Source of the DNA: Streptantibioticus cattleyicolor NRRL 8057 = DSM 46488
GTDB taxonomy: Bacteria > Actinomycetota > Actinomycetes > Streptomycetales > Streptomycetaceae
Reading direction: 5' to 3'
Assembly: GCF_000240165.1 (NCBI RefSeq)
Contig: NC_017586.1
Location: 1,240,001 to 1,304,000, forward strand
Length of the DNA: 64,000 nt
The notes beneath the pieces were generated by a model that saw only the letters and a program-made list of their open reading frames with translations, had not been told where the DNA came from and did no database searches. A program made the translations under genes and the position numbers. Positions 8,787 to 17,329 of the stretch are shown here, piece after piece; the first letter of the stretch is position 1, and every line of letters begins with the position of its first letter.

Positions 8787-10290
8787 ACCGGCCGCTGCCG
8801 CCCGGCCGCGGGGTGGCCGGGCGGCGGTCGTCGGCGCCGTCGAGACCGAAGGTGGTGAAGGCGGTGCGCCGGGGCAGCGGGTAGACCTCCTTGCCCAGCA
8901 GGGAGTTGAGGATCACGGCCGAGCGCCAGGCGCCGAGGCCGAGGTCGGGGGTGCCGACGCCGTGGGTGTGGCGTTCGGCGTTCTGCACGTGGACGGCGCC
9001 GCGTACCGCGGGGTCGAGGACGAGCCGGTGGTGGGCGTCGACCCGGGGGCGTCCGGCGGAGTCCCGGCGCAGATACGGGTCGAGGGGGGCCAGCAGGGCG
9101 TCGAGGGGGCGTTCCCGGTAGCCGGTGGCGAGGACGACGGCGTCGGTGACGAGCCGGGACTGGGTGCCCTGGCGCAGGTGGTCGAGGTGGAGTTCGACCC
9201 GGTTGGCGCCGAGCCGTCCGGCCGTGCGCACGGTGACGCCGGGGGTGAGGGTGACGTCGGGCCAGCGGACGCCGTCCTGGTCACCGCTGATTGTCAGTGC
9301 CCGCTGGTACAACTCGTGGTGGATGGCGTCGATCGTCTCGTGGTCGATGCCCTTGTACAGCTGCCACTGGCGCGGCAGCAGGTCGTCACGGGCGGGTTCC
9401 GGGAGGCGGTGGAAGTAGCGGGTGTAGTCGGGGGTGAACTGTTCGAGGCCGAGCTTGCCGTATTCCATCGGCGCGAACGATTCGGTGCGGGCGATCCAGG
9501 TGAGCCCCTCGCGGCCGGGCGGGCGGCGGCGGAGCAGGTCGAGGAAGACCTCGGCGCCCGACTGTCCGGCGCCGACGACGGTGATGTGTCCGGCGGCGGT
9601 GAGCTGATCGCGGTGGGTGAGGTAGTCGGCGGAGTGGAGGACGGGTACGCCGTCGGCCTCGACGAGCGGTCGCAGATGGCGGGGTACGTAGGGGGCGGTG
9701 CCGATGCCGATGACGAGGTTGCGGGCGTGGGTGCGGCCGAGCGCCTCGGCCTGGCCGTCCTCGTCGAGCTGGGTGAAGTCGGCCTCGAACAGGCCGCGTT
9801 CCTGGTCCCAGCGGATGGCGTCGATCTGGTGGCCGAAGTGGCAGTTGGGCAGTGAGCCGGCCACCCAGCGGCAGTAGGCGTCGTACTCGGTGCGCTGGAT
9901 GTGGAAGCGTTCGGCCAGGTAGAAGGGGAAGAGCCGGTCGCGGCTCTTGAGGTAGGACAGGAACGACCAGGGGCTCGCCGGTTCCACCAGGGTGACCAGG
10001 TCGGCGAGGAAGGGGACCTGGATGGTGGCGCCTTCGATGAGGAGTCCGGGGTGCCAGTGGAAGCCGGGCCGCTGGTCGTAGAAGGCGGTGGTGAAGGCGG
10101 GGACGCCGTCGGCGAGGGCGGCCAGCGAGAGGTTGAACGGCCCGACGCCGACGCCGAGCAGGTCGAGCGGGCGGGCCGGGGTGCCGGACTGCGGGGCGTG
10201 GCCGGTGCCGGTGTCGAGGCCGGTAGCGGGGTCGGTGGCGGGCCGGGAGCCGGCGTGCTGCCGGTCGGCGGGGGCGCTGCCGGTGCTCAT
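8758..10290 (-). CDS. Lysine/diamine N-hydroxylating flavin monooxygenase (DesB/IucD-like)
   Basis: A 510-residue class B N-hydroxylating monooxygenase that uses FAD, NADPH and O2 to hydroxylate the side-chain amine of lysine, ornithine or a diamine. Residues 1-40 are a low-complexity extension. The FAD motif GVGVGPFN is at 46-53, the NADPH motif VVGAGQSGAEVF lies near 255 and the ATGY motif (VVLATGYRERP) near the C-terminus. ATG 10290 overlaps the decarboxylase stop as ATGA, so the two are translationally coupled. Together they resemble desA-desB of desferrioxamine synthesis, but no acyltransferase (DesC) or NIS synthetase (DesD) follows. The 3' end overlaps the convergent phosphatase gene. 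Confidence 0.9.
   Translation of the reverse strand: MSTGSAPADRQHAGSRPATDPATGLDTGTGHAPQSGTPARPLDLLGVGVGPFNLSLAALADGVPAFTTAFYDQRPGFHWHPGLLIEGATIQVPFLADLVTLVEPASPWSFLSYLKSRDRLFPFYLAERFHIQRTEYDAYCRWVAGSLPNCHFGHQIDAIRWDQERGLFEADFTQLDEDGQAEALGRTHARNLVIGIGTAPYVPRHLRPLVEADGVPVLHSADYLTHRDQLTAAGHITVVGAGQSGAEVFLDLLRRRPPGREGLTWIARTESFAPMEYGKLGLEQFTPDYTRYFHRLPEPARDDLLPRQWQLYKGIDHETIDAIHHELYQRALTISGDQDGVRWPDVTLTPGVTVRTAGRLGANRVELHLDHLRQGTQSRLVTDAVVLATGYRERPLDALLAPLDPYLRRDSAGRPRVDAHHRLVLDPAVRGAVHVQNAERHTHGVGTPDLGLGAWRSAVILNSLLGKEVYPLPRRTAFTTFGLDGADDRRPATPRPGGSGRFTAPALRRG
8798..8824. terminator. 10-bp hairpin after the metallophosphatase
   Basis: Perfect arms CCGCCCGGCC (8798-8807) and GGCCGGGCGG (8815-8824) with a 7-base loop, starting 11 bases after the phosphatase stop. 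It falls inside the 3' coding end of the convergent monooxygenase gene, a compact shared arrangement. Confidence 0.6.
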
Positions 10291-11717
10291 CGGGGGGTGG
10301 TTCCTTCCGGGATGGCGGCGGTGACGACGTCGAGCAGCGAGGCGAGACGGTCGGTGGGGGTGTCCGGGTTGAGCAGGGTGGCCTTGAGCCACAGGCGTCC
10401 GCCGGCGCGGGCACGGCCGAGCACGGCGCTGCCGGAGGTGATCAGGGCCCGGCGGATCGCGGCGACCTGGTCGTCGGTGGCGGGTTCGGGGCGGAAGAGG
10501 ACGGTGCTGATGACGGGGCGGCCGTAGAGGGTGAACCTCGGGTGGCCCTCGATCAGGTCGGCGAAGCGCCGGGCCTGGTCGCAGACGTTGTCGACGAGGG
10601 CGCCGAGGCCGTCGCGGCCGAGGGCGCGCAGGGTGACGACGATCTTGAGGATGTCGGGGCGGCGGCTGGTGTGCAGCGAGCGGCCGAGCAGGTCGGGCAG
10701 GCCGGCCTCGGTGTCGTCGGTGGCGTTGAGGTAGTCGGTGTGGTGGCCGAGGGGGCGCAGCGCGGTGCTGTCGGGGACGGCGAGTAGTCCGGCGGCGATC
10801 GGCTGCCAGCCGAGTTTGTGCAGGTCGAGGCTGACGGACGCGGCGGACTGGAGGCCGTCGAGGAGGGCGTGGCGGTGGCGGCTGAAGAGCAGCGGACCGC
10901 CGTAGGCGGCGTCGACGTGGAGGTCGGCGCCGTGGGCGGTGGTGACCCGGGCGATGTCGGGCAGCGGGTCGATGGCGCCGGAGTCGGTGGTGCCGGCGGT
11001 GGCGGTGACGAGGACGGGGCCGTGGAGTCCGGCGAGCGCGGCGTCGAGGCGTCCGGGGTCCATGGTGCCGTCGGGGGTGGGCACGGTGACGGGTTCGGGG
11101 AGGCCGAGCAGCCAGGTGGCGCGGTGGACGCTGTGGTGGGCGTTGGCGCCGCAGACCACCTGGACGCCGGGGCCGCCGGCCGCGCGGGCGCGTTCCCGGG
11201 CGAGGAGCAGGGCGAGTTGGTTGGATTCGGTGCCGCCGCTGGTGACCAGGGCGTCGGGGGCGGGCAGGTCGGGGTAGACCACGGCGGCGAGGGCGGCGGT
11301 GGCCTCGGCCTCCAGGGCGGAGGCGGCGGGGGCCTGGTCCCAGGAGTCCATGGAGGGGTTGAGCACGGTGGCGGCGAGGTCGGCGGCGACCGCGACGGCC
11401 AGCGGCGGACAGTGCAGATGGGCGGCGCAGAAGGGCTCGGCGGGGTCGGCGGCGCCGTGGGCGACCGCCTGGACCAGGGTGGTGAGCGCTTCGGCGGCTC
11501 CGGTGCCGGTGTCCGGCAGTACGGGGGTGACGGCGGCCCGCAGCCGTACCGCCACCGGGCCGGGGCCGCCGGCCGGCAGCGGCCCGCCGCGCGCGGCGGC
11601 TCCGGCCACGAGCGCGTCCAGCACTCGGTCGAGCAACGGCCGCAGCGCTCCGGGCCCGGCGGGGCCCCCTGCGAGTGCGACCGCGCCGTCGGAGGCGCGG
11701 TCGTCCGGCGTCGGCAT
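10287..11717 (-). CDS. PLP-dependent group II decarboxylase (DesA / diaminobutyrate decarboxylase-like)
   Basis: A 476-residue pyridoxal-phosphate decarboxylase of the glutamate/DABA/lysine decarboxylase family. Visible marks are NPSMDSWDQAPAAS near residue 120, TSGGTESNQLALL, the PLP-contacting DLHVDAAYGG and the Schiff-base lysine in SLDLHKLGWQP. The SMDSWDQ element is typical of L-2,4-diaminobutyrate decarboxylases and siderophore DesA enzymes. ATG 11717 has AGGAGG eleven bases upstream. It is first in a two-gene unit with the monooxygenase, so the likely product is an N-hydroxylated diamine such as N-hydroxycadaverine, -putrescine or -diaminopropane. The 167-base upstream region lacks the TTAGGTTAGG-type iron box expected for a DmdR-controlled siderophore gene. 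Confidence 0.88.
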   Translation of the reverse strand: MPTPDDRASDGAVALAGGPAGPGALRPLLDRVLDALVAGAAARGGPLPAGGPGPVAVRLRAAVTPVLPDTGTGAAEALTTLVQAVAHGAADPAEPFCAAHLHCPPLAVAVAADLAATVLNPSMDSWDQAPAASALEAEATAALAAVVYPDLPAPDALVTSGGTESNQLALLLARERARAAGGPGVQVVCGANAHHSVHRATWLLGLPEPVTVPTPDGTMDPGRLDAALAGLHGPVLVTATAGTTDSGAIDPLPDIARVTTAHGADLHVDAAYGGPLLFSRHRHALLDGLQSAASVSLDLHKLGWQPIAAGLLAVPDSTALRPLGHHTDYLNATDDTEAGLPDLLGRSLHTSRRPDILKIVVTLRALGRDGLGALVDNVCDQARRFADLIEGHPRFTLYGRPVISTVLFRPEPATDDQVAAIRRALITSGSAVLGRARAGGRLWLKATLLNPDTPTDRLASLLDVVTAAIPEGTTPR

Positions 11718-11884
11718 GGTGCGTGCCCCTCCTGCGTTCGGTTGCGCGGGTCCGCGCTCCGCAGTCTTCCGGGCGCGGCGGGCGTTCACCCGGAGAGCAC
11801 AACGACCGCGACCCGAAAGTGGTACGGAGGTGGGCCGTGGGCGTGACGTGGGGTGGGGTTGCGTCGTTAGCAGTGGGGGTGTGT

Positions 11885-12778
11885 TCAGGGCGTCCGGCCG
11901 GACGGGCCGATGGTCGGCGGGTGGTCCGGGTCGGGGACGCGGCGGCTCCACCCGCCGGGGACGGTGGCGTGCTGCTGCTCGCGGAAACGGATGGGGGCGA
12001 GGCCGACGCGACGGGTGAACAGGCGGCTGAAGTAGGCGGGGTCGGCGTAGCCGACGCGGCGGGCGACGGCGGCGACCGGCAGATCGGTGGCGGCGAGAAG
12101 TTCCTTGGCGCGGCCGAGGCGGATGGCCAGGAGGTAGTCCTTGGGGCTGCATCCGGCGCCCCGTCGGACGGCGGCGCGCAGTTCGGCCAGGGTCATGCCG
12201 TGCCGGGCCGCGTGGGCGGCGACCGGCAGCGGGAGGAAGGCGTCGCGGGCGAGCGCGTCGAGCACCGGGTCGCCGTCGCACCCGGTGTCGGCGCGGGCGC
12301 GGCGCAGCGCGACCAGGAGTTCGTGGACGGCGGCGGAGGTCTCCACCTCCAGCAACGGGTTGCCGAGGCGGGCGGCGCGGGCGATCCGCGCGATCATGTC
12401 CCGGGCCCCCGCGGTCTCCCGCAACGGCACGACGGGACGCTCCGGCTCGATGTACCCCAACTCCGTGTAGGCCGCGGTGGCCGGGCCGGTGAAGTCGACG
12501 AACCCCTCGTCCCAACCGCCTTCCGGCGCCGGGGCGTAGCTGTGGCGCACGCCGGGGACGAGCCACAGCAACGCCGGTGCGGTCACCGTCTGCACGGGGC
12601 CGCCGCCGGCCCGGAACCATCCGCGGCCGGCGGTGATGACCACCGCGACGTGGTGGTCGACCACGCGCGGGCCGACGGCCGGCAGCGCCCCGTGCTGCAA
12701 TCCGACGCCGAGGCAGACCAGACCGAGGCGGTGGTGTGCGGGCCCCGGGCGGAAGTAACGCATCCACGTGTGATACAT
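11885..12778 (-). CDS. AraC-family transcriptional regulator
   Basis: A 297-residue regulator with an N-terminal cupin-like ligand domain (about 10-160; VVDHHVAVVITAGRGWFRAG) and a C-terminal double helix-turn-helix ending in the AraC signature (VAAVARRVGYADPAYFSRLF, then VGLAPIRFRE). It lies upstream of the decarboxylase-monooxygenase pair on the same strand and probably controls it; AlcR/YbtA-type AraC regulators sense siderophores, but nothing here proves that ligand. ATG 12778 and ATG 12763 are both possible and neither has a good ribosome-binding site. A C17 tract begins 46 bases upstream. Confidence 0.85.
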   Translation of the reverse strand: MYHTWMRYFRPGPAHHRLGLVCLGVGLQHGALPAVGPRVVDHHVAVVITAGRGWFRAGGGPVQTVTAPALLWLVPGVRHSYAPAPEGGWDEGFVDFTGPATAAYTELGYIEPERPVVPLRETAGARDMIARIARAARLGNPLLEVETSAAVHELLVALRRARADTGCDGDPVLDALARDAFLPLPVAAHAARHGMTLAELRAAVRRGAGCSPKDYLLAIRLGRAKELLAATDLPVAAVARRVGYADPAYFSRLFTRRVGLAPIRFREQQHATVPGGWSRRVPDPDHPPTIGPSGRTP

Positions 12779-12823
12779 CACGCCCGATCTTGTCGCGCCC
12801 CACGCCATCCCGCCAGAGGGGCT

Positions 12824-12840
12824 CCCCCCCCCCCCCCCCC
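12824..12840. repeat. C17 homopolymer tract
   Basis: Seventeen consecutive C residues, by far the longest homopolymer in the window, starting 46 bases upstream of the AraC start. Such a tract can slip in replication; it could also be a place where assembly length is unreliable. Confidence 0.9.
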
Positions 12841-13048
12841 ACGGCCCCGCTCGCGCTCGCGGCCAACCATCACTCCCCGGCCGGCACCCGCGACCCGCCC
12901 ACCCACGCCGTGGTGGCCGGTTCGCCCGGTTCGGGGTTCCGGGGTGGCCCCCGTTCGCCCCTGCCCGGTGGGTGGTTGGGGTGGGTTTTGGTTTGGTTCG
13001 GCACCGAGTGGCTTCGCCTACTGCCGGTACGGGGTCGGTGGCGCGCCG

Positions 13049-13324
13049 GGGGTGACTCCTCGCCCCAGGTTTCGCTCCAAGGTTGCGCCCGCCCCGCTGG
13101 GTCGCTGCGGGGACACCCCCGACACACCCCCTTGCGCCGTCGTGCGGGTGCCTCTCTTCGCGGGGGAGGGTGAGATAGGAGGTTGGGGTCACCCCGATCT
13201 CCTTCTCACCCACCCCGTGCCGCAGCGCGGAACACAACAGAACGGGGGCGTGCAGGGGTGTCCCCGCAGCGACCCAACAGCCGGAGCCAAGCCTTGGCGG
13301 ATACGCGGAGCGAGGAGTCACCCC
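13049..13324. repeat. 276-bp imperfect inverted repeat element
   Basis: Arms 13049-13119 and 13255-13324 are inverted copies. The outer 15 bases (GGGGTGACTCCTCGC) and the inner 22 bases (13098-13119 against 13255-13276) match exactly, while the 34-base middle has diverged. The 135-base centre holds a further inverted pair, GGGTGAGA (13168-13175) and TCTCACCC (13204-13211). It could fold as a long cruciform or RNA. No transposase or target duplication is visible. Confidence 0.8.
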
Positions 13325-13433
13325 GGAGGGCCCCCGGAAACCCAGGAAGACAGTGCGCACCCCGCACTGTACGAACACAGCCACGGGTGGGCGGGGGGAA
13401 ACATCCGTGACGCCAGCCACGACGAAAGGGGAA

Positions 13434-13503
13434 CGGGCGCACCCCGAGGATGTCGGGGCGGGGGGGGAACGCCCTGTGCGGGGGGTCGGGCGCACCCCGA
13501 GGA
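13434..13503. repeat. 17-bp direct repeat pair
   Basis: The sequence CGGGCGCACCCCGAGGA occurs exactly at 13434-13450 and again at 13487-13503, 53 bases apart. The second copy runs up to the GH101 stop codon (13505-13507). The intervening DNA is G-rich. Confidence 0.75.
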
Positions 13504-13504
13504 A

Positions 13505-16500
13505 TCAATGGCTGGCCGCCAGCGCGAGCGTGACCGTGTCGAGGGTGAACTCCGCCACCTCGTCCCCGCCCGTCTTGCTCAGCCCCACCCACGTCTCCCC
13601 CTCCACCGGGGCGGTGAACTCGTAGGTGAGGGTGGTGGGCCCGGTGGCCACCGGGAGGGGGAGGGTGGCCAGGACGGTGGGGGCGGCGGCGCCGGGGACG
13701 TCGACGGCGGTGATCCAGGCGTACTGGCCGGCGCGTTCGTTCTCGTACCGCAGGGAGACCCGGTAGCGGCGCCCGGGACGGAACCGCGCGGTGTGCGGCA
13801 CGGTGCGGTACACAACGCCGGTGCTCTCGCCGCGGGACTTCAGCGACTGCGTGCCGTCGACGACGTCGTCGATCGCCTTGCCGTTCCAGCCGCGCTGGGT
13901 GTAGGGGAAGTGGCGTTGGGCGATGTGGGTGCGTGGGTCGTTGGCGCCGCCGGCGGGGCCTTTGACGAAGGGGCCCCAGCCCTGCGGGACGTGTTCGAAG
14001 TCCTCGTGGAGGAGGACGTGTTCGGGCAGTGGCGGGGCGGGCGCCGTGGGGACGACCCGTACGTTGTCGAAGCGGACGCGGGCGGTGCCGGCGTCGGCGG
14101 TGAGCGCGAGGGTGACCGGACCGCCGCCGGACGGCACCCGGAAGCGGGTGAACATGCGCTGGAAGCGGGTGCCGTGTTTGCGGTCGGCGGCGATGTAGTT
14201 CCCGGCGGTGGAGGTGTCGGTCCAGTTGACGGCGGTGACGCCGTCGGCGGTGCCTATCTCCAGGGCGGCCCGGCGCCGTTCCCCGGGCCGTTCGCCGACC
14301 TCCACCTGGACGGAGGCCACGTAGTCGCCGGGGGTGAGCCGGGCGAGCCGCTGCCGGACGCGGGCCGGGCCGCCGGGGCCGATGACGAGTTCGGGGTCGC
14401 CGAGTTCGTCGCGTACCACGCGGGCCGGGCCGGTGACCTGCCAGCCGCGCAGGGAGCCGGAGTTGAAGCCGGGGTCGTGCACCGGGGTGCCCTCGCCCCA
14501 GCGCGGGTCGCTCAGCGGCGGGGCGGGCCGCCGGTAGACGGCGTAGGGCACCCCGGCGTCGGCGGTGAGGGTGACTGCGCCGTCGCGCACCGGGACCTCG
14601 GCGACGTGCCGCCGGCCGGTGTCGGTGAGCCGGTACAGGTGGACGGTGCGGGCGCCGGCCCAGCCGCGGGGCAGCCGCCAGCCGGTGGTGCCGCCGGCCG
14701 GGTTGTAGTGGTAGAGCCTGGCCGGGTCGGTCGCTGCGCGGGGTTCCCAGGGCAGCAGGTAGGTGCCGCCGTCGTAGACGGTGCGGCCGTCGGTGGTGAT
14801 GACGCGGCGGCCGGTGGTGTCGCAGACCGAGGTGGCGGTGGGTCCGAAGAAGGTGATCTCGTGGTCGGACCAGGTCTTGACGGGGTAGGCCTGGAGGTAT
14901 TTGGCGGGCAGGTTGTCGGTCCACAGCAGGCGGTGGAAGGCGTGCCAGTCGGTCTTGCCCTGCCAGCCTTCGAAGGTGCCGAGCTTGGCCGTGCCGAGCA
15001 GGGGGAACTTGTCGGCGAAGACGTCCTTCTGGTGGTTGCGCAGGAAGCGGATGAGGGTGGAGTTGACGCCGCGTGAGGTGTCGGGGCCGTAGTCGGTCTC
15101 GTTGGCCCAGTGCGACCAGAGGGAGGAGCGTTCCAGTCCGTGTCCCCATTCGCTGGCCACCTTCCAGCCCTGGGCGCGCAGATGGCGTTGGAGGCCGTCG
15201 GAGGTCCAGCCGCTCTCCCGGAAGACGTCGAGGTAGACGGTGTCGAGGGCGGGGTGGGTCTCCTCGCGCAGCCGTCGGAAGCGGCGCACGATGTCGTGGG
15301 AGGCCAGGTCGCGGCGGGAGTTGATGCGGTAGCTCTGGTCGAGCCAGTCCCACTGGGGGTCGTCCTTGTCGACCAGGGTCTCGGAGAAGGCGTGGGCGAC
15401 CGGGTAGGACTCGGTGGCGTTGACGTGTACGGCGAAGTCGCTGTTCCAGGTGGTGCCGGCGGCGAGCAGGGCGTTGAGGCCGGCCAGGCCGCCGGCGCGT
15501 TCGTTGTAGTTGCCGGCGTAGTCGGGGTGGGCGGAGTCGTGGCCTTCCGACTGGTACCCCTTGAGCAGGGTGAACTGGCGTAGTCCGTCGGTGGCCAGGG
15601 CGATGCGTTTGACGTTGTCGAGGGTGGCGGCGAACGGGTTGGTGGCCTGGCTGGCGAAGTTGAACGGGATGTGCGGGACGACGCGCAGGTGCTGGTCGTC
15701 GGCGCCGAGCGGGTCGACCATGATGTCGCGCAGGGCGATGGCGGCGTCCTGCCAGTCGATGCGGCCGTCGCCGTTGCGGTCGCGGGTGAGGACGACGGTG
15801 ACGTAGGGCAGCGGTTCGGTGTCGTCAGGGGCGGCGCCGGCGCCGCGGTGGGTCCACTGGCCGCAGGAGATGCCGACCCGGGTATGTCCGTCGCCGTCGC
15901 GTACCGCCTGGCGCCAGAAGCGGCCGTTCTCCCAGGCGGCGGCCGGGTTGGCGGTGACGTCGTCCCATACGGTGTTGGCCTCGACCGCGGCGGCGAGGGT
16001 GTCGTGGGCGGCCACCGCGTAGGCGCAGCCGACGGGGGCGGGGTCGGCCGGGGTGGCGTCGGTGACGGTGACGGTGGTGTCGCCGTTCTTCGCCTTGTCG
16101 AGCTGGAGCCGTGCGGTGAGCACGGTGGCGCCGGGCTGGTCGCCGCGGACGCTCAGCCATGCCTGGCCGGGCAGTTGGAGGGTGCCGACGAGGTGGCCGG
16201 GGGCTTCGTGGACGGCGGTGACGCGGAAGGTGACGCGCATGCCGTCCACGGTGATCCCGGCCTCGATACGGGTGCCGCCGTCGAGGGTGAGGGTGTAGTC
16301 GACGCGGTCGGTGCCCGGGGTGGCGGTGACCCGCGGGGTGTGGGTGACGCCGTCGACCAGGAGTGTGGTGACCGGGGCGGGGTGGCCGTGGAGTACGGCT
16401 CCGGTGGCGCGGTCGGTGAACGAGACGACGCGGGGGAAGGCGGTGTCGACGGTGACGTCGAGCGCGGCCGAGCGCAGCACCGCCAGGCCCGGGGTGGTCC

Positions 16501-16615
16501 TGGGGGTGGCGGCGTGTCCGGTGGCCGGGGTGAGCGCGGTCCCCAGGCCGGCGAGTGCCGTGGTGGCCAGCAGGGTGCGGCGGCTGGGTCCGGGGGCGGT
16601 GGCGGGGGTGGTCAT
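13505..16615 (-). CDS. Exported GH101 endo-alpha-N-acetylgalactosaminidase
   Basis: A 1036-residue secreted enzyme that should release Gal-beta-1,3-GalNAc from Ser/Thr of mucin-type O-glycoproteins. The N-terminus is Tat-like (SRRTLLATTALAGLG, cleavage near GHAA). A beta-sandwich is followed by the catalytic barrel: DRNGDGRIDWQDA near 280-292 (metal-binding, canonical in GH101), YLDVFRESGW with nucleophile about D464, and VASEWG with acid/base about E490. A small beta domain and two carbohydrate-binding-like jelly rolls (from about 700 and 890) complete it. ATG 16615 follows AAGGAG. A Streptomyces enzyme of this activity is known, so the family call is firm; the substrate in soil is unclear. 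Confidence 0.9.
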   Translation of the reverse strand: MTTPATAPGPSRRTLLATTALAGLGTALTPATGHAATPRTTPGLAVLRSAALDVTVDTAFPRVVSFTDRATGAVLHGHPAPVTTLLVDGVTHTPRVTATPGTDRVDYTLTLDGGTRIEAGITVDGMRVTFRVTAVHEAPGHLVGTLQLPGQAWLSVRGDQPGATVLTARLQLDKAKNGDTTVTVTDATPADPAPVGCAYAVAAHDTLAAAVEANTVWDDVTANPAAAWENGRFWRQAVRDGDGHTRVGISCGQWTHRGAGAAPDDTEPLPYVTVVLTRDRNGDGRIDWQDAAIALRDIMVDPLGADDQHLRVVPHIPFNFASQATNPFAATLDNVKRIALATDGLRQFTLLKGYQSEGHDSAHPDYAGNYNERAGGLAGLNALLAAGTTWNSDFAVHVNATESYPVAHAFSETLVDKDDPQWDWLDQSYRINSRRDLASHDIVRRFRRLREETHPALDTVYLDVFRESGWTSDGLQRHLRAQGWKVASEWGHGLERSSLWSHWANETDYGPDTSRGVNSTLIRFLRNHQKDVFADKFPLLGTAKLGTFEGWQGKTDWHAFHRLLWTDNLPAKYLQAYPVKTWSDHEITFFGPTATSVCDTTGRRVITTDGRTVYDGGTYLLPWEPRAATDPARLYHYNPAGGTTGWRLPRGWAGARTVHLYRLTDTGRRHVAEVPVRDGAVTLTADAGVPYAVYRRPAPPLSDPRWGEGTPVHDPGFNSGSLRGWQVTGPARVVRDELGDPELVIGPGGPARVRQRLARLTPGDYVASVQVEVGERPGERRRAALEIGTADGVTAVNWTDTSTAGNYIAADRKHGTRFQRMFTRFRVPSGGGPVTLALTADAGTARVRFDNVRVVPTAPAPPLPEHVLLHEDFEHVPQGWGPFVKGPAGGANDPRTHIAQRHFPYTQRGWNGKAIDDVVDGTQSLKSRGESTGVVYRTVPHTARFRPGRRYRVSLRYENERAGQYAWITAVDVPGAAAPTVLATLPLPVATGPTTLTYEFTAPVEGETWVGLSKTGGDEVAEFTLDTVTLALAASH

Positions 16616-16704
16616 CGCGCTCCTTCGGCGAGGGTGACCCGACCCGCACAGGGTGGAACGCGGTGGGCGGCGGGGCCATGGACAAAGCGCGCGCGGCGGT
16701 TGGA

Positions 16705-17154
16705 CTAACGCTCCCCCGGCGTCGTTCCCCGGATGCCGCGCACCGCGGTGATCCGGCGCAGCCGCAGCGTCAGCGCGGCGGCGGTCAGCAGCGATCCGGC
16801 GCCGAGCAGCCAGATCGTCCACGTCCGTCCGCCGAGGTCGCGGTCGGCGACGTGGTAGGCGAAGTGGACGGTGTTGGCGACCAGGAAGGCGGCGAGCACG
16901 GTGGTGGCGGCGTCGGAGCACACGGTGGTCAGCAGCAGCGCCAGCCCGAGGCCGATGGAGAAGGCGCCGCTGTCGTGCAGGAAGTGGCCGTCGGGCGGGA
17001 AGCCGGCCCAGGCGGAGAAGGCGTGCGGCCAGCCGAGCTGCCATACCCCGGAGGCGGCCATGGCGGCGCCGGCGAGGGCGGCGACGACGGTGACGCAGGC
17101 GTCGGCCAGGTGGCCGGAGGTGCGCTTCGGTGCTGCGGTGGCCGGTGGTTCCAT
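16705..17154 (-). CDS. Four-helix membrane protein (DoxX-like)
   Basis: A 149-residue protein with four predicted membrane segments (about 17-37, 60-80, 82-103, 112-132). The motif HFLHDSGAFSIGLG followed by FLVANTVHFAYHVAD matches a widespread family of small actinobacterial membrane proteins resembling DoxX; function unknown. It is 89 bases upstream of the GH101 gene on the same strand and may be cotranscribed, though no functional link is evident. Confidence 0.7.
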   Translation of the reverse strand: MEPPATAAPKRTSGHLADACVTVVAALAGAAMAASGVWQLGWPHAFSAWAGFPPDGHFLHDSGAFSIGLGLALLLTTVCSDAATTVLAAFLVANTVHFAYHVADRDLGGRTWTIWLLGAGSLLTAAALTLRLRRITAVRGIRGTTPGER

Positions 17155-17329
17155 CGCGGTGCGCCTGCCTTTCGCTGGGGTGCGTCTGCGTTGCGTTCCA
17201 CGGTGCCCGGTGGTCCGGGGCGCCGCGACCGGTTTGGTGCGGACGACGCACGAACGGGGCGGGTGACCGGGGCCGTGCGGCCGACTACCCTCGGCGGGAG
17301 GGGCGAGGCGCGGCCGGTGGGAGGTGCCC

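Larger units (their letters stand above)
12779..13504. other. 726-bp geneless repeat-rich stretch
   Basis: Between the AraC start and the GH101 stop I see no credible gene: open frames lack ribosome-binding sites and family-like sequence. It holds a C17 run, a 276-bp palindromic element (13049-13324) and a 17-bp direct repeat (13434-13503). Local G+C is lower than flanking genes in the 12960-13040 part, which is rich in G/T runs. Confidence 0.7.

Noticed and set aside
11718-11884. DmdR/IdeR iron box upstream of the decarboxylase
   Set aside because: I searched by eye for the TTAGGTTAGGCTAACCTAA pattern on both strands and found nothing close.
13183-13410. Small open frames in the geneless block
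   Set aside because: They run across the inverted repeat, lack ribosome-binding sites and have no recognisable protein character.
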